Positions 58,115-64,000 of a stretch of 64,000 bases of DNA are shown here, piece after piece. The position numbers were made by a program, and so were the translations under genes. Source of the DNA: Marinimicrococcus sp033875255. GTDB taxonomy: Bacteria > Pseudomonadota > Alphaproteobacteria > Geminicoccales > Geminicoccaceae. Every line of letters starts with the position of its first letter. Position 1 is the stretch's first letter. Under the pieces are notes generated by a model, which was not told the DNA's origin, did no database searches, and saw nothing but the letters and a program-made list of their open reading frames with translations. Location of the stretch: positions 71,956 through 135,955 of the forward strand of contig JAWZSN010000016.1 of NCBI GenBank assembly GCA_033875255.1, in the 5' to 3' direction.

Positions 58115-59421
58115 CCGCCCTGACCCCCCGCGAGATCGTCTCCGAGCTCGACCGCTTCATCGTCGGCCAGCAGGCGGCCAAGCGCGCCGTGGCCATCGCC
58201 CTGCGCAACCGCTGGCGCCGCCAGCAGCTCGACGAGCAGCTGCGCGAGGAGGTGCTGCCCAAGAACATCTTGATGATCGGCCCCACCGGCTGCGGCAAGA
58301 CCGAGATCGCCCGCCGGCTGGCGCGGCTCGCCCAGGCGCCGTTCATCAAGGTCGAGGCCACCAAGTTCACCGAGGTGGGCTATGTGGGCCGCGACGTCGA
58401 GAGCATCGTCCGCGATCTTCTCGAGATCTCGATCAAGATGACGCGCGAGCGGCTGCGCCGCGACGTCGCCGCCAAGGCCGAGCGCGCCGCCGAGGAGCGG
58501 GTGATCGACGCGCTGGTGGGTCCCACCGCCGGCGCGGAGACCCGCGAGAAGTTCCGCCGCATGCTGCGCGACGGCCAGCTCGCCGAGCGCGAGATCGAGG
58601 TCGAGGTGCAAGACAGCGGCGGCATGCAGATGCCCACGCTCGACATTCCCGGCATGCCCGGCGCGCAGATGGGCATGGTCAATCTCGGCGACATGCTGGG
58701 CAAGGCCTTCGGCGGCCGCACCAGCCGCAAGAAAATGAAGGTGATCGACAGCTACCCGGTCCTGATGGCCGAGGAGAGCGACAAGCTGCTCGATCAGGAG
58801 CGGGTGGTGCGCGAGGCCATCCAGGCGGCCGAGCAGAGCGGCATCGTGTTCCTCGACGAGATCGACAAGATCAGCGTGCGCGAGGGCAGGGGCGGCGGCG
58901 ATGTCAGCCGCGAGGGCGTCCAGCGCGACCTCCTTCCGCTGGTCGAGGGCACCAGCGTCACCACCAAGCACGGCGTGGTGCGCACCGACCACATCCTGTT
59001 CATCGCCTCGGGCGCCTTCCATTTGAGCAAGCCGGCCGACCTGCTGCCCGAGCTGCAGGGCCGGCTGCCGATCCGCGTCGAGCTGGATCCGCTCGGCCGC
59101 GAGGATCTGCGCCGCATCCTGGTCGAGCCGGAGGCCAGCCTCGAAAAGCAGTATGTGGCGCTGCTCGGCACCGAGGGGCTGACCATGGAGTTCACCGAGG
59201 AGGCCCTCGACGAGATCGCGAGGCTTGCCGCCGAGATCAACGAGCGGGTCGAGAATATCGGCGCGCGCCGCCTGCAGACGGTGATGGAGAAGCTGGTCGA
59301 GGAGGTGAGCTTCAACGCCAGCGACCGCGGCGGCGAGGCGATGCGCATCGATCGCGACTATGTCCGCCACCAGGTGGGCGAGCTGGTCGCGACCGGCGAT
59401 CTCACCAAGTTCATCCTCTAG
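58111..59421 (+). CDS. hslU: ATP-dependent protease ATPase subunit HslU
   Basis: 436 residues. Walker A GPTGCGKTEIARRLA, the GYVGRDVES pore-loop segment, Walker B IVFLDEIDKI and the C-terminal RRLQTVMEKLVEEVSFNA segment with the sequence ending LTKFIL that docks into HslV. It unfolds substrates for HslV. Heat-shock control by RpoH is likely but no promoter was verified. Confidence 0.96.
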   Translation: MTALTPREIVSELDRFIVGQQAAKRAVAIALRNRWRRQQLDEQLREEVLPKNILMIGPTGCGKTEIARRLARLAQAPFIKVEATKFTEVGYVGRDVESIVRDLLEISIKMTRERLRRDVAAKAERAAEERVIDALVGPTAGAETREKFRRMLRDGQLAEREIEVEVQDSGGMQMPTLDIPGMPGAQMGMVNLGDMLGKAFGGRTSRKKMKVIDSYPVLMAEESDKLLDQERVVREAIQAAEQSGIVFLDEIDKISVREGRGGGDVSREGVQRDLLPLVEGTSVTTKHGVVRTDHILFIASGAFHLSKPADLLPELQGRLPIRVELDPLGREDLRRILVEPEASLEKQYVALLGTEGLTMEFTEEALDEIARLAAEINERVENIGARRLQTVMEKLVEEVSFNASDRGGEAMRIDRDYVRHQVGELVATGDLTKFIL

Positions 59422-59438
59422 CAGGAGGTACGGCCGGC

Positions 59439-59978
59439 ATGGCTGACGGGCTCGTCTCCCACTTCAGGGCGATGGCCCGCAACAATGCCTGGTCGAACCA
59501 CCGCCTCCTTGCGGCCTGCGCGCGGCTTTCCACGGCGGAGCTCAGCGCGGGCCGCGCCGGCTTCTTCCCCTCGATCCTCCTGACCCTCAACCACATCCTG
59601 ACGGTCGATCGCTACTATCAAGATGCTCTTTCGGGTGAGCCGGCGCCCGAGGCTCCCCCGCCCTTCGCGGAGCTGGTGCCGCTCGAGGCGGCGCAGCAGG
59701 CGGCCGACCGGCGCCTCATGGCCTTTTGCGACCGGCTCGATGCCGCTGCGCTCGGGCGCGCGGTGACGCTGGTGCGGCCCGGCCGCACAGCGCCGCCCGA
59801 GCGCGTGCGCGACGTGCTGGCCCATCTCTTCCTCCACCAGATCCATCATCGCGGCCAGCTCCACGCCATGCTCAGCGGAACCTCCGTGCCGCCGCCCCAG
59901 CTCGACGAGTTCTTCCTCGAGGACGACCGGGAGCGTCGCGCCCCCGACCTCGCCGCCATGAGGCTGAAGCAGGGCTGA
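59439..59978 (+). CDS. DinB/YfiT-like metal-binding protein
   Basis: 179 residues. The four-helix bundle shows the metal ligands in LTLNHILTVDRYY and in HLFLHQIHHRGQLHAML. It may be a thiol transferase or DNA-damage-associated protein; function unresolved. AGGAGG lies 10 bases upstream. It follows hslU by 17 bases and is probably cotranscribed. Confidence 0.85.
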   Translation: MADGLVSHFRAMARNNAWSNHRLLAACARLSTAELSAGRAGFFPSILLTLNHILTVDRYYQDALSGEPAPEAPPPFAELVPLEAAQQAADRRLMAFCDRLDAAALGRAVTLVRPGRTAPPERVRDVLAHLFLHQIHHRGQLHAMLSGTSVPPPQLDEFFLEDDRERRAPDLAAMRLKQG

Positions 59979-60006
59979 GCCGCGGAACCGGTGCCGGCCG
60001 GAAAGA

Positions 60007-60040
60007 TTGACAGAACCGGTTTTCCGGTTATTTTTCCTCC
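60007..60040 (+). promoter_or_regulatory. arsR promoter with operator; leaderless start
   Basis: TTGACA at 60007-60012 and TATTTT at 60029-60034 are 16 bases apart. The operator AACCGGTTTTCCGG (within 60012-60031) fills the space between them, the classic place for ArsR repression. The predicted transcription start coincides with the ATG at 60041, and the bases before it (TTTTTCCTCC) contain no Shine-Dalgarno sequence, so the mRNA is probably leaderless. Confidence 0.6.
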
Positions 60041-60358
60041 ATGACCACGACCACACCCACCGCCCGCGCGCTCGCGGCGCTGGGCCACGATGCCCGCCTC
60101 GCGATCTTCCGCCTGCTGGTGAAGGCGGGGGAGGAGGGCCTGCGGGTGGGCGATATCGGCCAGCATCTGGGCCTGGCGCCCTCGACGCTGGCGCACCACC
60201 TCTCCGCCCTCGTCGATGCCGGCCTCGTCCTGCAGGAGAAGCAGGGCCGCGAGGTGTTCAACAGGGTAGACTACGCGGCGATGCGCCGGGTCCTCGACTT
60301 CCTCACCTCGGAATGCTGCGTGGGGCTGAAGATCCGGCCCCGGGAGCCGGCCGCATGA
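60041..60358 (+). CDS. arsR: ArsR/SmtB family metalloregulator
   Basis: 105 residues. The winged helix is shown by LRVGDIGQHLGLAPSTLAHHLSALVDAGLV with the recognition helix at STLAHHL. The C-terminal ECCVG pair of Cys is the arsenite-type thiol site seen in alphaproteobacterial ArsR proteins, and metal or arsenical binding there should release DNA. Autoregulation is likely from the operator in its promoter. A second match lies before the permease. Confidence 0.88.
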   Translation: MTTTTPTARALAALGHDARLAIFRLLVKAGEEGLRVGDIGQHLGLAPSTLAHHLSALVDAGLVLQEKQGREVFNRVDYAAMRRVLDFLTSECCVGLKIRPREPAA

Positions 60359-60387
60359 TACCGTCCGGCGTTTTTTTGCGGCCAAAA

Positions 60388-60407
60388 ATAACCGTAAATC
60401 CGGAGAT
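60388..60407 (+). promoter_or_regulatory. Second ArsR-like operator, over the permease ribosome site
   Basis: ATAACCGTAAATCCGGAGAT matches the arsR promoter site AGAACCGGTTTTCCGGTTAT at 14 of 20 positions. It contains GGAG, the ribosome site of the permease at 8 bases from its ATG. If the regulator binds here, it would block transcription, or the DNA site merely shares these bases with the ribosome site. Confidence 0.5.
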
Positions 60408-60413
60408 TTGGGT

Positions 60414-61463
60414 ATGACGGCCTCTGTCATCACGGTCGGAAGACCGCGGGCCATGCTGCGCGGTCTGTGGCGCGACGGGCGCGTGTGGCTGGCCTCGGCG
60501 CTCGTTCTTGCGGCGGTCGCCGTGGCCGATCCGGGCCAGGCGGCGGAGAGCCTGCGCTTCACCGGGGCGGCGCTTGCCGGCACCGCACCCTTCCTGGTGC
60601 TCTCCATCGCCATCGCCGCCTGGGCCGGGGCCACCGGCGCCGACAGCCTGATCGCCCGGGCCTTTACCGGATCGCCGCTCGCGATGATCGCCCTCGCGGC
60701 GCTGGCCGGCGGTCTCTCGCCGTTCTGCTCGTGCGGGGTCATCCCCCTCATCGCCGCCCTTCTCGCGATGGGCGTGCCGCTCTCAGCGGTGATGGCCTTC
60801 TGGCTCGCCTCGCCGGTGATGGACCCCTCGATGTTCGTGCTCACCGCGGGCGTGCTGGGCGTCGAGTTCGCTGTCGCCAAGACCTTGGCCGCCATCGGCC
60901 TGGGGCTCGTCGGCGGCCTTGCGGTCCATCTCCTCGCCCGGGGCGGCGCGCTTTCCGACCCGCTGCGCGAGGGCGTGGGCAATGGCGGCTGCGGCGGCGC
61001 CAGGGTCCGCGCGCCCAGGCCGGTGGTCTGGCGCTTCTGGGCGGAGCCCGAACGTCTGGTGAAGTTCCGGCGCGAGGCCCGCAAGACCGCGCTCTTCCTC
61101 CTCCAGTGGCTCACTCTGGCCTTCGTGCTGGAAAGCCTCATGCTGGCCGTGGTCCCGGCCGAGACGATCACCGCGCTGCTCGGCGGCGAAGGTCTCGGCC
61201 CCATCGCCCTTGCCACCCTCGTGGGCGTGCCGGCCTATCTGAACGGCTACGCCGCCCTGCCGCTGGTGGGCGGGCTGATCGCCCAGGGCATGGCGCCGGG
61301 TGCGGGCCTTGCCTTCCTGGTGGCAGGCGGGGTCACCTCGCTGCCGGCCGCCATCGCCGTCTGGGCGCTGGTCAGGCCGCCGGTCTTCGGGCTCTATGTC
61401 CTTCTCTCGCTCTGCGGCGCCTTCGCCTCGGGGCTTCTCTACCAGCTCTGGGCGATGGCCTGA
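60414..61463 (+). CDS. ArsP/DUF318-type permease
   Basis: 349 residues with about eight to nine helices. PFCSCGVIPLIAALLAMG is the diagnostic segment of this permease family, with Cys residues that may handle metals or arsenicals. GNGGCGG in the central loop adds a Cys. It follows arsR by 55 bases and is followed by an MFS gene at 4 bases, so an arsenic or related thiol-reactive compound efflux role is likely. The TTG at 60408 is a less likely start. Confidence 0.85.
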   Translation: MTASVITVGRPRAMLRGLWRDGRVWLASALVLAAVAVADPGQAAESLRFTGAALAGTAPFLVLSIAIAAWAGATGADSLIARAFTGSPLAMIALAALAGGLSPFCSCGVIPLIAALLAMGVPLSAVMAFWLASPVMDPSMFVLTAGVLGVEFAVAKTLAAIGLGLVGGLAVHLLARGGALSDPLREGVGNGGCGGARVRAPRPVVWRFWAEPERLVKFRREARKTALFLLQWLTLAFVLESLMLAVVPAETITALLGGEGLGPIALATLVGVPAYLNGYAALPLVGGLIAQGMAPGAGLAFLVAGGVTSLPAAIAVWALVRPPVFGLYVLLSLCGAFASGLLYQLWAMA

Positions 61464-61467
61464 CACG

Positions 61468-62652
61468 ATGACCGCCGCCGTGACCACAGCCGCCCGCTGG
61501 CCCGTGATCTCCGCGCTCGGCGTGGTGATGATCTTCACCTGGGGCAGCAGCTTCTACCTCATGGCGGTGCTGGCCGGGCCGATCGCGGCCGACACCGGCT
61601 GGAGCCTGGGCGAGGTCACCGGCGCCCTCTCGGCCGGCCTGCTGGTGGCCGGCCTGGCCTCCCCTGCGGTGGGGCGGAGCATCGCGCTTCACGGCGGGCG
61701 TCCGGTGCTGGCCTCGGGCTGCGCGCTCATCGCCGCGGGCCTGCTGGTGATCGCCACCGCCGCCTCGCTCTGGGCGTTCTGGGCTGGCTGGCTGCTGCTG
61801 GGCCTCGGCATGGCGGCAGGGCTCTACGATCCCGCCTTCGCCACCCTCGGCCGCCTCTACGGGACCGGTGCACGCGGCGCCATCACCATGCTCACGCTCT
61901 GGGGCGGGTTCGCGAGCACGGTCTGCTGGCCCCTCTCGGCCTTCATGCTGGAGGCCTGGGGCTGGCGCGGCGTCGCCACGGCCTACGCCGCCATCCACCT
62001 CCTCGGCACCGTGCCGCTGGTGCTGCTGGCGATCCCGCGGAACGGCAGCGGTCCAGCCCCTCGCACGGAGGGGGCGAATCCGGGGGGAGCTCTCGCCGGC
62101 GCCGAGCGGCGCGTCTTCGCGCTGATGGGCGTGATGCTCGTCCTGCACGGTCTCATCACCGTCAACCTCTCCACCTGGCTCTTCGCCTTCCTCCAGGCGC
62201 AGGGCCTCGACCTGGCGACCGCCGTGGCGCTGGGTACGCTCATCGGCCCCGCCCAGGTTGCGGCCCGGACCCTCGAGATGGCCGGAGGCGGGCGGCATCA
62301 TCCGGTGTGGACACTGGTCGTGGCGATCCTCGCCGTCGCCGCCGGCATCGGCCTTCTGGCCCTCGACCTCGGCGTGGCCGGCGTGGCGCTGGTGCTCTAT
62401 GGCGGCGGCAACGGCCTCTTCTCCATCGCCCGCGGCGCCCTCCCGCTCGCCGTCTTCGGCAGCGAGCGCTACGCCGTCCTCATGGGCCGCCTGGCACGCC
62501 CCTCCCTGATCGCCCAGTCGGCCGCCCCGCTGCTCGGCGCCGCCCTCATCGACCGCACCGGTCCCGAGGCAGCCCTCTGGGCCATCGCCGCCCTGGCCCT
62601 CGCCAACACCCTCGTCCTCGCCCTGCTCTGGCGGACCGTCCGCCGGACCTGA
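61468..62652 (+). CDS. MFS transporter
   Basis: 394 residues with twelve hydrophobic helices. The first ones are VISALGVVMIFTWGSSFYLM and ITMLTLWGGFASTVCWPLS, and the central loop is short. Because it starts 4 bases after the permease, it is probably part of the arsR operon and could export an organic arsenical or related product. Alternative: a general drug/metabolite exporter. Confidence 0.8.
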   Translation: MTAAVTTAARWPVISALGVVMIFTWGSSFYLMAVLAGPIAADTGWSLGEVTGALSAGLLVAGLASPAVGRSIALHGGRPVLASGCALIAAGLLVIATAASLWAFWAGWLLLGLGMAAGLYDPAFATLGRLYGTGARGAITMLTLWGGFASTVCWPLSAFMLEAWGWRGVATAYAAIHLLGTVPLVLLAIPRNGSGPAPRTEGANPGGALAGAERRVFALMGVMLVLHGLITVNLSTWLFAFLQAQGLDLATAVALGTLIGPAQVAARTLEMAGGGRHHPVWTLVVAILAVAAGIGLLALDLGVAGVALVLYGGGNGLFSIARGALPLAVFGSERYAVLMGRLARPSLIAQSAAPLLGAALIDRTGPEAALWAIAALALANTLVLALLWRTVRRT

Positions 62653-62786
62653 TCTCGCGGGACGCAACGGGGAGCGGGGCCGGGCAGGGCGCGGAGGCTG
62701 CACGCCGCCCCCGCGACCTGTCGGAAGGATGGACAAACGGACCGCTGCCGAGGAAGAGTCGGTCCTAACGCAAGGAAGAGGCGGGC

Positions 62787-63176
62787 ATGAAGTTCCTCCC
62801 GGCAAGATTCATCGATATCGTCGTTCCATTTGTCTGCATCATCTATGTGGCGATGTTCTTCCTCCTGAGAGAGTCGAGTGCGTATGTGTTGTATGTGTTC
62901 TCCTGGGCCGGACTGGCGGCTGTCATCGCAATCGGTTTCCTGCAGGAAGCGGGTGTCTGGCCCTTCAGGAAAACCCCCAACAAGACCAGGTGGCCGTTCA
63001 TGGTCGTCCTGTTTCCCTGCCTTTTGGCCTTCTCGGCCGCATGGAACGACATGCTGGCGACGCCCTTGGCCTGGACATTGATCCTCTGGTTCGCAGTGTT
63101 TGCAGCATACGGAATCTTGTTTCATAAGCGGCGGTGGGTCGATATTGATATCCCTTTCTTTACCTTCAAGCGCTAA
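62787..63176 (+). CDS. Small four-helix membrane protein of unknown function
   Basis: 129 residues, starting MKFLPARFIDIVVPFVC with four hydrophobic helices and the segment WPFRKTPNKTRWPF between the second and third. AGGAAGAGG lies before the ATG. I recognise no family. It is lower in GC than the upstream genes. A related but interrupted gene lies at 63381-63716, so this looks like a duplicated pair, perhaps acquired. Confidence 0.6.
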   Translation: MKFLPARFIDIVVPFVCIIYVAMFFLLRESSAYVLYVFSWAGLAAVIAIGFLQEAGVWPFRKTPNKTRWPFMVVLFPCLLAFSAAWNDMLATPLAWTLILWFAVFAAYGILFHKRRWVDIDIPFFTFKR

Positions 63177-63380
63177 GATGCGCCGAGCCGGGCCGCAAGA
63201 GTGTCAGGAGTTCTTCGTCAACTTCACGCCTTGCGCCAGTCGACCACAAATCTCTTTCGGGCGCAGAGCCTTCAGCATTGACCGCATTCCTGTCGGGGCG
63301 AATCCATCCGCCGCCGGAAGGCGAGATCGCGGGCCGGACGCAGCGCCGCTCGCGGCACCACGGAAGACGCGCGGCAGTCC

Positions 63381-63716
63381 ATGAACAGATCGACCATCCT
63401 GTTCATCGTGATCGGCTTCCTGGGGATGCACTATGCCGCCGCCTCGATCGGGCCTCGTGCGGTATAGATGAGCAGCTATGCCGGCCTGCTCCTGTTGTTT
63501 CTCGTCGGTGTCCTGAAAGAAAGAAGGGCATGCTGGCCGTTCGGGTCGAAGCCGAACGCGAACTGGCCCTCGGGGATCGTGGGATACTTCACCCTCTCGG
63601 TAGGCATTTCATCCCGGAACGTTCTCGTGGGCGCGGCTCTCGCCTGGACATACATGGTCGCGATCATTCTCCTGATCATCTATGGAGTTCTGGGCGCCAG
63701 GCGAAACTGGTTCTAG
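63381..63716 (+). pseudogene. Amber-interrupted paralogue of the preceding membrane protein
   Basis: One frame runs from ATG at 63381 to the stop at 63714-63716, broken only by TAG at 63465-63467, followed at once by ATG at 63468. Residues after the break (CWPFGSKPNANWP, LAWT, IYGVLGARRNW) align with WPFRKTPNKTRWP, LAWT, AYGILFHKRRW of the 62787 protein, and the distance from start to WPF is similar (54 against 60 residues). A nonsense mutation is the simplest reading. Restart at 63468 or a readthrough event is possible. Confidence 0.6.
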
Positions 63717-63805
63717 CCCGAGCGGCAGTTCGCGAAGCTGCGGGGCGCACCACTGGCGGCTGAACCCCGTCCGGCAGCACCCTCGCCACATGGCCTGCCT
63801 CCCTA

Positions 63806-64000
63806 GGGTCTGGACCCAATCAGATCCAGAAGGCCGCGACGGCCGCCAGGGCCACGGCGGACTGGAAGTTGGCGGCGAGCTTGTCGTAGCGGGTGGCGAT
63901 GCGGCGGAAGTCCTTCAGGCGGTTGATCGCCGCCTCGACGCGCCAGCGCTCGCGGTAGGCGCGGGGGTCGTGGCTGACCGGCCGTTTGCGGTTGCGGCGG
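63806..64000 (-). mobile_element. IS5-type insertion sequence, 3' end (partial)
   Basis: The transposase reading frame on the minus strand runs off the window edge. Its end lies just inside GGGTC-TG-GACCC (63806-63817), a likely terminal repeat, with a possible CTAG target at 63803-63806. The far end is outside the window, so the exact ends are not verified. Confidence 0.6.
63820..64000 (-). CDS. IS5 family transposase, C-terminal part (partial)
   Basis: Read from the window edge, the frame ends in TGA (complement 63820-63822). Segments RWRVEAAINRLKDFRRIATR and YDKLAANFQSAVALAAVAA are the C-terminal DDE region of IS5/IS427-type transposases; the catalytic Glu is in VEAAINRL. The rest lies outside. 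Confidence 0.85.
   Translation of the reverse strand, partial: RRNRKRPVSHDPRAYRERWRVEAAINRLKDFRRIATRYDKLAANFQSAVALAAVAAFWI

Overview
The window is about 70% G+C with dense, often overlapping genes. It reads as a chromosomal segment of an alphaproteobacterium, probably of the Rhodospirillales/Geminicoccales type. This is inferred from the gene order yebC-ruvC-ruvA-ruvB-ybgC-tolQRAB-pal-cpoB-tilS-ftsH, the RpoH-type sigma factor, hslVU, and the protein families present. I could not run a search, so the lineage is an inference. I recognised no rRNA, tRNA or CRISPR.

Layout. 0-3 kb: an FtsH paralogue facing an HtpX-like protease. 3-6.2 kb: a macro-domain protein, then a 2-keto-3-deoxy sugar-acid module (kdgK, dgoK, dgoA). 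6.1-12.6 kb: a peptidoglycan-binding protein, a tandem universal stress protein, a UbiH-type hydroxylase behind rpoH, a PcaF-type thiolase overlapping panC, and tatA. 12.7-22 kb: a GT25 glycosyltransferase, then a minus-strand catabolic array (iolG, HpcH/HpaI aldolase, 2-hydroxyacid dehydrogenase, Gfo/Idh/MocA, SAF-domain oxidoreductase) divergent from iolD-iolE.

22-31.1 kb: a minus-strand set made of a secretin, a prepilin peptidase, a CHASE2 nucleotide cyclase, a single polypeptide joining FecR, TPR and outer-membrane barrel regions, and a Cys-rich lipoprotein. This is the most unusual part of the window. The cyclase lacks both canonical purine-specifying residues, and the barrel protein has no evident TonB plug. 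31.3-35.1 kb: a tight operon (SDR, NIPSNAP, acyl-CoA dehydrogenase, APH-type kinase, DUF6285) that resembles the lvaABCD logic for 4-hydroxy-acid catabolism.

35-44.3 kb: assorted metabolic and membrane genes, namely acyltransferase 3, a CelD-like GNAT, acylphosphatase, a DUF6134 protein, old yellow enzyme, an agmatinase family member, HlyU, a DMT transporter coupled to a probable 28-residue ORF, an EVE protein and an AbrB transporter. 44.4-56.6 kb: cell-envelope and recombination core genes, all on the minus strand. 56.6-57.2 kb: a gene-free stretch that ends in a strong plus-strand terminator, a candidate sRNA or leader. 57.2-60 kb: a small unknown protein, hslVU and dinB. 60-62.7 kb: an arsR-permease-MFS cassette with two matching candidate operators and an apparently leaderless arsR. 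62.8-64 kb: a lower-GC end with a small membrane protein, a paralogue of it split by one in-frame amber codon, and the 3' end of an IS5-type insertion sequence.
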